A stretch of 64,000 nucleotides of DNA. It comes from JALCLA01 sp965653565 (GTDB lineage Bacteria > Pseudomonadota > Gammaproteobacteria > Xanthomonadales > Xanthomonadaceae). The position numbers were made by a program, and so were the translations under genes. The stretch spans positions 1-64,000 of the forward strand of contig CBFHAI010000008.1 in assembly GCA_965653565.1 (NCBI GenBank), given 5' to 3'. Shown here piece after piece: positions 18,587-28,200 of this stretch; the stretch's first letter is position 1; every line of letters begins with the position of its first letter. The notes beneath the pieces were generated by a model. It saw only the letters and a list, made by a program, of their open reading frames with translations. It was not told the origin of the DNA and made no database searches.

Positions 18587-21268
18587 TTAGAACTTCTGCT
18601 CGTAACGCACGTACGGCACGCGGCCATACCAGTCGTACTGGCTGTTGACGTAGAACGGGCCGGACAGGATCGTGTTGTCGAGCGGCGGATCGCGGTCGCC
18701 GATGTTGCGCACGCCCACCGTGACCTTGCCGTTCCAGGGCGTGGCCCAGGTTCCCTGCAAATCCCAGGTCGTCCAGCTCGGAATCCGCGTGCCGAGCGCC
18801 TGGTTGCGCGTGGTTTTTTCTTCGCTGCTGCCGATCAGATTGCCGATGACGGTGGCCGAGAAATCGCCGCTCGACCAGCCCAGCGCCAGTTGCGCGCGCA
18901 TGTCGGGCACGAAGGCTTCGTCGAGCTGTTCGATGAATACGCCGAGGCCCTCGTCCTGTTCGAAACTGCCGACATACGACACCGTCAGGCCCTGGGTGAA
19001 GGTACCCACCGCGCTGTCGAAGCTGTACTCGGCCTCGAAATCCATGCCGTCGGTTTTCACGCCGGCGATGTTCTGGACGCTGGCGTTGATCAGCGTGATC
19101 GCCCCGGTGTTCGGGTTGCGGATCACGTTCGGCGAGCCGCCGTTGCTGTTCTCCAGGTTGAGAATGTCCTGCAGCGTGAGCGTGCCGATCTGGTCTTCGA
19201 GTTCGATGTTGTAGTAGTCCAGGCTCAGGGTCAGGCGATCGAGCGGGCTCACGACAACGCCCACGCCCCAGCTTTCCGACTCTTCCGGACTCAGGTTCTC
19301 GTTGCCACCCGAAACATTCTCGTACTGGCGCGAATTGCACGGATCGAACGGCGCGTTGTAGCCGGGCACGTTGCCGGCGCAGGCGCGCGTATCGATCGCA
19401 CCGTTGAACGACTGCTGCGGCGATTGATAAAGATTCGCCAGGCTCGGTGCGCGGAAACCCGTGCCCCACGAGCCGCGGACCAGCAGCGAGTCGAACGGAC
19501 GGAACTCGAGCGAGACCTTCGGGTTGGTCGAGTTGCCGAAGTCGTTGTAGTGGTCGTAACGCGCGGCGATATCGAGGTTCAGGGTCGGCAGCAGCGGGAA
19601 CACGGCTTCGGCGAACACGGCGTAGGCCGCGCGCTCACCCTGCGCATTGCCGCCCGACGTGCCGGCGACATTGCCGGCGGCCGACTGCGCGTCGACGTTG
19701 TCGCGGAAGCGTTCGTCGCGGTAGTCGAAACCGGCCGCGAAGCCCACCGGACCGTTGGCCATTTCGAACAGATCGAAGTTGACCTGGCCGTCGAGGCCCG
19801 CAAAACGGGTTTCCGAAGTCTGCAGCGTGGTGTGCCGCGCAGAGGCGACGGCGGCGATGTTGGCCGGATCGTTCGGATCGCCGAACGGATTGTAGGCACC
19901 CGAGTCGATGAGCGGCTGCAGCGCGCTGCGCAGCAGGAAGCCCTGACCCACGTTGTCGACATCGTAACGGTTGTGGTGCGCCGCGACTTCCCAGTCGGCG
20001 CCGCCGAACCAGTCGCTCTGGCCCTGCAGACCGAACAGCACGTCGAACATGCGATCGCGAGCGGTGTTGTCGCGATTGCCGCCCGGCACGAAACGCATCA
20101 GCAGTTTGATATCGTGCCCAAAGACGTTGTTGGGATTGTCGCCGGCAACGGTCGGCAGTGGATTGGTGATCGGCGTCGCGGCATAGCGGCCGAACGATTC
20201 CGACGAGGTCACCGTCACGCGCGAGAAGGCGCTGACGTTGTCGCTGATATCGAAGTTACCGTTCACCATCACCGAGTCGCGGCGCAGCGAGGCTTCGTTG
20301 GCGGCCACGGCCGAGAAGTTGAAATAGCAGACCGTACCGTACGGGTTGTTGAGGATGACCGAATTGGGGAACAGCGGATCGCTGCCGAGCGCGCTCGGGC
20401 AGCGGGGATCGGCCTGCAGGCCGAGGAACGCCGCATCGCCGGCGGCCGCGGTCAACGGATTGTCGAAGCTGCCGTTGGTCGAATCGTAGACATAGGCGGT
20501 GGCGGGATAACCGTACGCCGACAGACCCACGCCCGGATCCAGGCCCGGAATGCCCGTGGCGCGATCGGCGTTGAAGAAGATGTCGCGTTCCTGGTGGTCG
20601 ACCACGAACGTCATGTTGCCGCGGTCGCCGGTGACGCCACCGGTGATCGACGCCGAGTTGGCGTTCGGCTCGCCGCGCGTCGGACGCTCGACGGAACCCG
20701 AAATCTCGAGGCCTTCGTAATCCTTGCGCAGGATGATGTTGACCACGCCGCCGATCGCGTCCGAACCATAAATGGCCGACGCGCCGTCGCGCAGGATTTC
20801 GATGCGCTCAACGGCCGCGAACGGAATCGCGTTGAGGTTCTGCGAGGCGGCGCCGAGCACGGGCGAACCGGCGATGCGACGGCCGTCGAGCAGCAGCAGC
20901 GTGTACTGCGAACCCAGGCCGCGCAGGCTGACGGTCGCTTGCGACTGGGCCGTGCTGCCCGAAGACTGCTGGAACGAGCCGAACGTGTTGAAGGTTGCCG
21001 AACGCAGGGCGTCGGCCACCGACAGATCGCCCGACAGCTGCAGATCTTCGCGGCTGATCACGGTGATCGGGGTCGGACCTTCGATGTCGACGCGCTTGAT
21101 GCGCGAGCCGGTGACTTCGATGCGGTCGAGCGAGGTCGCCTCATCGGTGCCGTCCTGCGCGACGGCCAGGCCGACGGGTGCTGCGACGAAAGCGCAGCCG
21201 TAAAGTGCGGTGGAGATCGAACGATGAAGGCGTGTGGGTTTCACAAGTCTGGACCTCTTGTCCTGCAT
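18587..21268 (-). CDS. TonB-dependent outer membrane receptor
   Basis: The 893-aa protein has a long cationic signal sequence ending near VGLAVAQ. A TonB-box-like region and plug follow (LDRIEVTGSRIKRVDIEG, then TPITVISREDLQLSGDLSVADAL), with the conserved plug segment YGSDAIGGVVNIILR. A 22-strand barrel should fill the rest, ending with the aromatic C-terminus RYEQKF. It would import a large or scarce substrate across the outer membrane with energy from TonB-ExbBD. The substrate is unknown, since no degradative genes are adjacent. The AraC-type gene 133 bases upstream on the same strand may regulate it or be cotranscribed. Confidence 0.93.
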   Translation of the reverse strand: MQDKRSRLVKPTRLHRSISTALYGCAFVAAPVGLAVAQDGTDEATSLDRIEVTGSRIKRVDIEGPTPITVISREDLQLSGDLSVADALRSATFNTFGSFQQSSGSTAQSQATVSLRGLGSQYTLLLLDGRRIAGSPVLGAASQNLNAIPFAAVERIEILRDGASAIYGSDAIGGVVNIILRKDYEGLEISGSVERPTRGEPNANSASITGGVTGDRGNMTFVVDHQERDIFFNADRATGIPGLDPGVGLSAYGYPATAYVYDSTNGSFDNPLTAAAGDAAFLGLQADPRCPSALGSDPLFPNSVILNNPYGTVCYFNFSAVAANEASLRRDSVMVNGNFDISDNVSAFSRVTVTSSESFGRYAATPITNPLPTVAGDNPNNVFGHDIKLLMRFVPGGNRDNTARDRMFDVLFGLQGQSDWFGGADWEVAAHHNRYDVDNVGQGFLLRSALQPLIDSGAYNPFGDPNDPANIAAVASARHTTLQTSETRFAGLDGQVNFDLFEMANGPVGFAAGFDYRDERFRDNVDAQSAAGNVAGTSGGNAQGERAAYAVFAEAVFPLLPTLNLDIAARYDHYNDFGNSTNPKVSLEFRPFDSLLVRGSWGTGFRAPSLANLYQSPQQSFNGAIDTRACAGNVPGYNAPFDPCNSRQYENVSGGNENLSPEESESWGVGVVVSPLDRLTLSLDYYNIELEDQIGTLTLQDILNLENSNGGSPNVIRNPNTGAITLINASVQNIAGVKTDGMDFEAEYSFDSAVGTFTQGLTVSYVGSFEQDEGLGVFIEQLDEAFVPDMRAQLALGWSSGDFSATVIGNLIGSSEEKTTRNQALGTRIPSWTTWDLQGTWATPWNGKVTVGVRNIGDRDPPLDNTILSGPFYVNSQYDWYGRVPYVRYEQKF

Positions 21269-21401
21269 GAAGAAATCGGGATTGCCAACGAGTCTTTAAC
21301 AAGGGCCCGGTGAGTCTAAGGTCGAGGTCCCTTCGGCACTTCGCGCCGTTTGGCGGATGACTTTGCGTGGTTTGGCGCGATCTGCGCCGGGCTCATGAAA
21401 C

Positions 21402-22268
21402 TCATCGAGCGCGTCGCATCAGTGCGACGACGTCGCGGCTTTGGACACGATTGCGCAGTCCGCTGGCGCTGATGCCGAAGCGTTGCTGGAACGCGCGCGC
21501 GAACGAACAGGCGTTCTCGAAACCGCAGGACGAAGCGATTTCACCGATCGACAGGGTGGTGCTCTGCGCCAGGTCGCGCGCGCGGTCGAGGCGCACATTG
21601 GTCGCATAGGTTTGCGGATTCACGCCGAACACGTTCCGAAACGATTTGGTGAAATGCCATACCGAGACGCGCACCAGATCGGCCAGTTCGGTGATGCGCA
21701 CGACGCGTCCGGCATGGCCTTCGAGGAACAGCCGCGCGCGCTGCAGCCGCTGTAGCACCTGGCGTTTGCGCAGCGTGGTGCGGCCCGGGCAACGCAACAG
21801 CAATTCGCCGGTGGGATCGGACGCGGCGCTAAGTTGGGTCAACGCATCCCACAGCGCCGGAGCCTTCGGGATTTTCGCCAGCGTGCGCAATGCGCTGCGG
21901 ATTCCGCGCAGACCGACGCGATCGAGCGAACCCGAATCGGGCCACATCAACTGGAAGCGGCGGCCGGCCTCTTCGAGCGCGCGCGTATCGAGCGCCACCA
22001 CCCAGACGGCCGCATCGCCATGATTGGCGATGAGCGGCGCGGAATCGCGTTCCAGCATCATCCAGCGCCGCCGGGCGAGAACGAAGTGGCCTTCCTTCGA
22101 GCGGATCGACGCCGAACCGCGCACGACGACAACCAGCGCCACGCCGCGTGCGACCAGCGTCGTGGCGCCGGTGTTCAATCGCAGCACCGTTGCCGAACCC
22201 TGCCGCGAAGGTTCTTCGACAACCACCGAATGCTCGGCGGATTTGATCGAACGCCAATGCAGTTCCAT
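21402..22268 (-). CDS. AraC-family transcriptional regulator
   Basis: The 288-aa protein has an N-terminal cupin-like sensing region (residues 1-130) and a C-terminal double helix-turn-helix (about 185-280: ITELADLVRVSVWHFTKSFR, then SIGEIASSCGFENACSFARA). AAAGGAG 9 bases before the ATG supports the start. It lies directly upstream of the TonB receptor on the same strand, so control of nutrient uptake is the simplest guess. The N-terminal ligand is not predictable. Confidence 0.9.
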   Translation of the reverse strand: MELHWRSIKSAEHSVVVEEPSRQGSATVLRLNTGATTLVARGVALVVVVRGSASIRSKEGHFVLARRRWMMLERDSAPLIANHGDAAVWVVALDTRALEEAGRRFQLMWPDSGSLDRVGLRGIRSALRTLAKIPKAPALWDALTQLSAASDPTGELLLRCPGRTTLRKRQVLQRLQRARLFLEGHAGRVVRITELADLVRVSVWHFTKSFRNVFGVNPQTYATNVRLDRARDLAQSTTLSIGEIASSCGFENACSFARAFQQRFGISASGLRNRVQSRDVVALMRRAR

Positions 22269-22285
22269 GTTTTCCCACTCCTTTC

Positions 22286-22521
22286 ATCAGTTGCTGGCAG
22301 GGTGGGATGAACGCTGGCGGATGTAAGGAAATTTTTATGAAATGGCTACGAATTCTCTATGAAGTTTTCGCGCGTAGCGGTAATTATTCAAACAAAATGT
22401 CATTCCATGCACATCGATTCAATGACAGGATCATCGCAATTCTTCAGCGAAATCACGCGCATTTTCAGCCACAGTACAGTCCTGCAAACTAATTCTAAAA
22501 TCAATTGTGTTCCGTACATAC
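22286..22521. other. AT-rich intergenic region
   Basis: About 236 bases, much richer in A and T than the surrounding DNA, between the AraC gene start and the stop of the orphan winged-helix gene. Short plus-strand ORFs cross it, but none has a convincing ribosome binding site or codon pattern. It probably holds the AraC promoter, or is acquired DNA. Confidence 0.5.
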
Positions 22522-22935
22522 TCAATCATCGCTCGATATCGATCTTTTACCGACAGCCGATGGAAACTGCGCAGCCTCTCTCGGCCGCTGCATCCACGCC
22601 GCCGGCGCGATGAGCCGATAGCCCGATTTGGTGATGGTTTCGACGTACAGCGGCGCGTCCGCATCGTCGTCGAAGGCCTTGCGCAACAGCGACACCGCCT
22701 GGTTGAGCACATCGCCCGTGGTGCAGGTGTTCGGCCATACCGCGTCCATCAACTCGTGCCGCGTCACCACCTCGCCGGGCGTTGCCGCCAGCACGCAAAG
22801 CACCTGCTGCGCCTTGGCCGTGAGTCGCAGGCCGGGCTCGTTCGCGCCGATGCGGCGCGCCAGTCTGGCGCGCAGGTCGACCTCGTAATCGCCGACCTGC
22901 AGCCGGATGAATTTCGAGGGCTGTTGTGGGTGCAC
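22522..22935 (-). CDS. orphan winged-helix (OmpR/ToxR-type) DNA-binding protein
   Basis: The 137-aa protein starts at GTG 22935. It is essentially one winged-helix domain: GDYEVDLRARLARRIG, LTAKAQQVLCVLAATPGEVV, then NTCTTGDVLNQAVSLLRKAF and the wing YVETITKSGYRL. ToxR/CadC-type regulators in this order of bacteria normally continue into a membrane segment and a periplasmic sensor; both are missing, and the tail after residue 110 is short and basic. It could be a truncated CadC-like protein or a free-standing repressor. A 16-base palindrome lies 43 bases upstream. Confidence 0.75.
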   Translation of the reverse strand: MHPQQPSKFIRLQVGDYEVDLRARLARRIGANEPGLRLTAKAQQVLCVLAATPGEVVTRHELMDAVWPNTCTTGDVLNQAVSLLRKAFDDDADAPLYVETITKSGYRLIAPAAWMQRPREAAQFPSAVGKRSISSDD

Positions 22936-23265
22936 GGGGCGTCCAAAGGCAGGCCGTACCGGGCCGATGATCGATACTACGAAGGTTTTCGTAATAGGTC
23001 AACGCTCTGAAATCAGGACGGCCTTCCAGTACACGGCGCTTGTCTTTCGCCACCCCAACAAGTGGCAGCGGCGCCCTGAATACTGGCTCATTCAAGCTGA
23101 CGCGTTTCGCTCCCGCCGAGTATCGTCGCTGGCGGCGTCGGCGTGGCGGAGCTGCGACGATTCGTCGTCCGAAGGCATCCTGTCGTTCGCCGATTCCCGG
23201 TTCCGATCGTCGACTCCCACCGACGCAGCAGCGCCCCGCCGACCCAACGAAGAGACCCCTGCCCC
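22936..23265. other. divergent intergenic region
   Basis: 330 bases between the winged-helix gene and the S41 peptidase gene. Apart from the palindrome at 22978-22993 I see no gene, repeat or clear promoter. An ORF on the plus strand extends the peptidase frame back to 23143 without a signal peptide and is not favoured. Confidence 0.5.
22978..22993. promoter_or_regulatory. TACGAA-GGTT-TTCGTA palindrome, possible operator
   Basis: Perfect six-base arms are separated by four bases, 43 bases upstream of the orphan winged-helix gene and on the shared upstream side of the S41 peptidase gene. Such spacing is compatible with autoregulation, but nothing ties a given protein to it. Confidence 0.3.
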
Positions 23266-24546
23266 ATGACGCTCCGATTCTTCGCCGCCCTGTTGCTCGC
23301 CTGCTGTCCCCTGTTGACCGTGCACGCGGCCGATGTCGATCCGCGCGATGTGGTGACGGCGGTCGCGCAGGCGATTGATGACAATTATTTCGATGCGGCG
23401 CGCGGCCGCGAGATTGCCGATCGGTTGCGCGGCGAGTCGGTCAAGGGCGCGTTCGACGCGCTGCGCGATCCGCGTGATCTGGCCACCGCGCTCACCGATC
23501 GCCTGCGGCCGATCGATCGGCACTTCCGCGTGCAGTGGTCGCCACCGGGCGCGGAAACGCCGGCGACGGGAGCGCCGCGCGGGCCGCGGCCGCCGCTGGC
23601 CGGGCCGGTCGATGTCGGCATCCGGCGCGTCGAATTGCAGCCGGGCAATATCGGCTACCTCGAAATGAATCAGTTCGCCGGTTTCGGATTCGACGATACG
23701 GCCGCACCGCCGCGACTGGCCATCGATGCGGCCCTGCAACTGCTCGCCAACACCGATGCGGTGATCATCGATCTGCGCGACAACGGCGGCGGCTCGCCGG
23801 CCATGGTCGGCTATCTCGTCAGCGCCTTCACAGCGCCGGGCGCGAACATCTTCAACACCTTCCATTCGCGCGAAGGACTGCGCTCGGAAGCACCGCGGCA
23901 GTCGTATCGCACGCCGCGGCTGGAGGTGCCGCTGTACGTGCTGATCAGCGCGCGCACCGGCTCGGCCGCCGAGGCCTTCGCCTACACGCTGAAGAACGCC
24001 GGCCGCGCGACCATCGTCGGCGAACCCAGTGCCGGCGCCGCCAACCCCGGCGGTACGCTGGATGTCGGCGACGGCTTTTCGGTGTTCGTCTCGAACGGCT
24101 CGCCGGTCAGCCCGATCACGCAGAAGAACTGGGAAGGCGATGGCGTGATTCCGGACCTCGCCGTGCCGCAGGCCGACGCGCTGGAAGCGGCACAGATCGA
24201 TGCGCTGCAACGTGTGCTGGCCAAATCGGGTTCGGACGACAACACCGCCGCGCGCTGGACGCTCGAAGCCTTGCGTGCGCGGCGCGAACCGGTGCCGGTG
24301 ACGGCGCCCGATTTCGCCGGCCAGTTCGGCACCATCGCGATCGAGGCGATCGGCGACGCGCTGATTCTGCGCAACGGCCGCCGTCCGCCGCGTGGTTTGC
24401 TCGCGCTGGGAAAGGACATGTTCGCGCTCGATCACGATCCGGCACAGCGCGTCGTTTTCGAACGCGACGCGAAGGGAGCTGTCATCGCGCTGGAACAGCG
24501 CACGGCCGACGGCTTCAGCTCGCGTTTCCGTCGTACGGCACCGTAG
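23266..24546 (+). CDS. secreted S41-family (tail-specific) serine peptidase
   Basis: The ATG at 23266 opens a signal peptide (MTLRFFAALLLACCPLLTVHA), giving 426 aa. An IRBP-type N-terminal helical segment (DVVTAVAQAIDDNYFDAARG) precedes the S41 core: IGYLEMNQFAGFG, IIDLRDNGGGSPAMVGYLVS, and ISARTGSAAEAFAYTLKNAG with the likely nucleophile Ser 233 and a nearby Lys, then GRATIVGEPSAGAANPGG. No PDZ domain is evident. It probably degrades C-termini of periplasmic or surface proteins. It has no GFE tail itself. Confidence 0.9.
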   Translation: MTLRFFAALLLACCPLLTVHAADVDPRDVVTAVAQAIDDNYFDAARGREIADRLRGESVKGAFDALRDPRDLATALTDRLRPIDRHFRVQWSPPGAETPATGAPRGPRPPLAGPVDVGIRRVELQPGNIGYLEMNQFAGFGFDDTAAPPRLAIDAALQLLANTDAVIIDLRDNGGGSPAMVGYLVSAFTAPGANIFNTFHSREGLRSEAPRQSYRTPRLEVPLYVLISARTGSAAEAFAYTLKNAGRATIVGEPSAGAANPGGTLDVGDGFSVFVSNGSPVSPITQKNWEGDGVIPDLAVPQADALEAAQIDALQRVLAKSGSDDNTAARWTLEALRARREPVPVTAPDFAGQFGTIAIEAIGDALILRNGRRPPRGLLALGKDMFALDHDPAQRVVFERDAKGAVIALEQRTADGFSSRFRRTAP

Positions 24547-24684
24547 CCGCTCCTTCGCTCGCGTCGGTGCAGGCAGCCCGGCGCGTGGCGCACTCCGCGC
24601 CTGATAGGGTTCGGCGGCTTTCATCGATACTGATCCGGGCGTTCCTTTTCGGCGGGGCCGCGCCTTCCCTCGCACCTGACTGCC

Positions 24685-24954
24685 ATGTCATGGAACTGCG
24701 CGGCCTTCGCCGGCGCGAGCTGCAGTCAACCCGAAGGCACCGGCCACATCGACGTCGCGGTCGACCTGCCCGCCGGCACCAGCGCGCTCTTCACCGTAGC
24801 CGCACGCATTCCGGGCGCACCGCTCGTCGACCTAGTCAACACCGCACGTATCGACCCACCCGCCGGCAGCGCCGACCCTGTGCCCGCCAACAACACCGAT
24901 ACCGAGAGCGATCCGATGTCGACGGTCTTTTTCGATGCGTTTGAATCGCCGTGA
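24685..24954 (+). pseudogene. remnant of a DUF11-like surface protein with GFE-type tail
   Basis: The 89-aa frame has no signal peptide. It resembles the last part of a DUF11/CARDB-type repeat (EGTGHIDVAVDLPAGTSALF, then VNTARIDPPAGSADPVPANN), in which the 'D..NNTDT' ending is typical. It closes with STVFFDAFESP, a variant of the tail seen on other secreted proteins here. It looks like the 3' end of a larger gene whose 5' part has been lost. A real short protein is less likely. Confidence 0.55.
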
Positions 24955-25249
24955 CGAGTTGCAAGCGCGCGATGTAGGCATCGTGCCGCACTTGACGCCG
25001 GCTTGAAACTGCAGCGTTTTCTTGCTCTGGGCCTGGCATGTCTCAGGCACCGCGACTGAAACTTCGCTTGTCATGCGTCGGCGACGAACGGTTGTAAGCG
25101 CGACTGGGAAGACTCTCAACACGCCCCGCGCGGTCTAAATGCAAACCCGGAGCGAACCCGTTCCGTTGAAAGTGGCGATTTCATAGTCCCGCTTGCGTCT
25201 ATCGACCCGAAACGTCCAACCGTCCGAGTTGGAGTGTTAGGGATGAAAG
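24955..25249. other. lower-GC intergenic region
   Basis: 295 bases between the remnant and the subtilase gene with no recognisable gene or element. Base composition falls here and stays lower through most of the next gene. AGGGATGAAAG before 25250 can serve as ribosome binding site. Confidence 0.45.
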
Positions 25250-28200
25250 ATGCTCAAGCCTGTGTTGCTGCACCGCAAAGCTGTGCGGCCAATGAGATTC
25301 AAAGCGATGGCCTTCATCGCGGTCTCGACGATCGTATTTGGATTCACATCGGTATCCCGCGCCTATGTTGATGCACCAACGATCAATCCGCCCATCCCTA
25401 CAGTCGAGACGCCAATAACGGTGTATGTACGGGCAGGCGGTTGCCATGCCTTCGTCAATGATGAAGGCGAGCCGCAAGTCGTGCGAAAAGGAAACCACGT
25501 CGACCTAATCGCGCCTGGCATCGCAAGTCTTACGCCGGGTCATCCGTTCTGCATCAATCAGGATTTCAACTACCCTTTTTCGATTGGAACGCTGCCTGCG
25601 GGCAGTTACACCCTTCGAATCCTGATTCTTGACTCCGGCTATCCAGACGCGCCGTTTCCTTTCGGAAGCGTTTCGTTCGATGTACACGCTCCGAAATCGA
25701 TTCCGTCCCTGCTGCCAGCCGGTCTGCCGCTGCTCGCAGCTTTCCTCGCGGCGGCAGCCATAGTCGCCTTTCGACGGCAACATGCACTTCCCGGTCTTTC
25801 GGGGTTAGTTGCCGTCGCTGCTGTTGCGGCCTATTGTCCGACGGCTTTCGCCGAAGACAAGACTCTGCATGTGCTTCTGAGTGCAGATCCTCTGGCCCCA
25901 ACCGCGGAGGAAATCGTAGAAGGATATGATTTCTCTGCGGGTTCAGACCCGCCGCTGGCAGGCCTCAAAGCCGAGCAAGCTGTCGCGGCAGAATACTTGG
26001 TGCCCGTACGCGCCCAAGGCACTTTTGCCGTGTATCTCGACCAGAACCCCGACAGCGCACGGGCACGTCTTGAGCGCTACATTGTTCTGCACTACACGCC
26101 CGAGTCGGTGCTCGGCAACGCAGCTTCGGCGCTGGCAGCCGATCCCGATGTCGAACACGTCCATATTCCCGGTCCCGAGGTGCCGCTGCGTTTGTCAGCC
26201 GGGAAAGCTCCCGGTCCGGGCAAGGGGCTTGCGTCTGTTTATCCTGGCTGGCGTACGCAAGTAAACGCAGACGTTGCTTGGAAGAACGCCGGTGGCTGGG
26301 GCTTGGTCGGCATTCTTGACAACGGACTGGCAACGGCACATCCCGATCTGATCAGCTTTTCCGCAGCCGGAACATATCGCGGAGGAAACTACCTTCCGGC
26401 CCTCGCGGTCGATGTCGGCCGAATCGGCTCCAACGGCTGCGCTGCCGCCGGCACGTGCATCGAAGGGAACGTCGATGAAGCGGAGCCGATGGATGTGGTT
26501 CAAGGCAGTGCTTGCGACCTCGACAACGATGGCATAGCGACCTTCGCGCGCGCTGGACACGGGACGCACGTTGCAGGTCTGGTGGCGGCGAACGCAACAA
26601 ACTCGGACTCGACGCGGGGCGCTTGCAAACACTGTGGTATGGCAATGTGGCGGGTTTCTAGGAACAACTGCGCCGGCGACGGATTTCTCACGATTTCCAT
26701 AAAGCCGCAACCGGTGGATGCCGCCGTCACGCTGCAGGCAGATCTGGGCGTCCAAGTGATCAGTCAAAGCTTCGGACGACCAAACCTTTCCTCTCCAGAG
26801 CACTGCGTTTCCAATCCACTCAACAGCGAATGTCTCGCCATTTCGCATGCAGTGGAACGAGAAGTCGTGTTGGTAGCTGCGGCCGGCAACGATCGAACCG
26901 ACATCGAGTTCCCCGCCAGTCATCCATCCATCGTTTCGGTGGGAGGTGTTGGCAACGACCTGAGCATCTGGAACGCCGATCCCGACCTGCCGCCGAACCA
27001 TTTGGACGACTGTCCTCAACTGTCTGTGCTCGGCAAGGAGTGCGGCTCAAACCTGACTCTCGATCAGACCAACGCGCGCCATCAGGAACTCACTGCGCCG
27101 GCCGTGGAAATTTTATCGACGGCGTATCCGGGTATGGATTGGAGCCCGGTCCTGCGTTGTGGCGATGCTTTTGACGACAAACCCAGCGATGGGGCCGGCC
27201 TGTGCACTGGAACTTCGATGGCCGCGCCCATCGTCGCAGGCATCGCGGGAATGCTGCGTTCCATCAACCCGTTGCTGGTGGCCGGAGATCCAGACAGCGA
27301 TATCGCACCACTTGGGTTACGCGCCGTATTGCGTACGAACACATTCGAGGCGCAAGCTGGAGGCAACTGGACGCCGAGCGTGGGGTATGGCCGCATCAAT
27401 GCCAGTGCCTCCGCAAAGCGAATCCTTGGTAGCGCACAGGGCACCCAAATTCGCAATCGGGCTATCCCTCTCTTCGCGTTCTACAACGCAACCGCAACCG
27501 ACCACGCCACGGTGGCGACTCCGCAAATCGCAGTAACGCTCGGCACTTTCCAAAGCACACCATGGATTCCACGCGGGAATCCGATTTCCGGCTACGCCGC
27601 GTTTCCCATGGTCGCCAGCGCGAGTCCGCTAATCCCTCGCGCGAATGCATTCGTGTTGTCGACCGAATTCCGCACTCGTGCGAACCAGCCACCGATCGTG
27701 CCTTTGTTCCTGCTCGACAGGTCGCGTCCGACGCTGCTCGGCTGCACTCCCGGCACCTCGGGCTGCAACCATCAGAACCGCGATTTCCTCCTCGTTTCCG
27801 ACGTCCCCGACCTGGAAGCCGCGGTCGCCGATGGTTATCGGTTTCTCGGGCGGCAGGGTTACGTGTTCCAGCGATGCGTGCCGGAGCCGGCGTGCGTGCC
27901 GGAAGGGGCGCAGCGGTTGTATCGGCAGTGCGATCTGGTGGAGGACGATTGCGCGGTGTTTCTGGAAAGTGAGCGGATGGCGTTCGAGGCGGAGGGATAT
28001 GCGGTGGCCTATCCGGCCGCTGGCCAGCGCGTGTTGGGCTACGCCTATCCGAACGTCGACAGCGATGGCGACACGCTCATCGACGGTTTCGAGAAACTGA
28101 TCGGCACGAACGCGGCGTCGGCGGATTCCGACGGCGATGGCGTGGGCGACGGCGTGGAGTATCCGCTGGCGGGCGTACCGGTTTCCGATCCGTGCAGCGG

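Noticed and set aside
22307..22613. Short plus-strand ORFs in the AT-rich patch
   Set aside because: No convincing ribosome binding site, domain or codon pattern; they are expected by chance in AT-rich DNA.
28080..28110. Extra GFE motif (LIDGFEKLIG) in the subtilase
   Set aside because: It is part of a calcium-binding type-3 repeat and is not at a chain end, so it is not counted with the tails.
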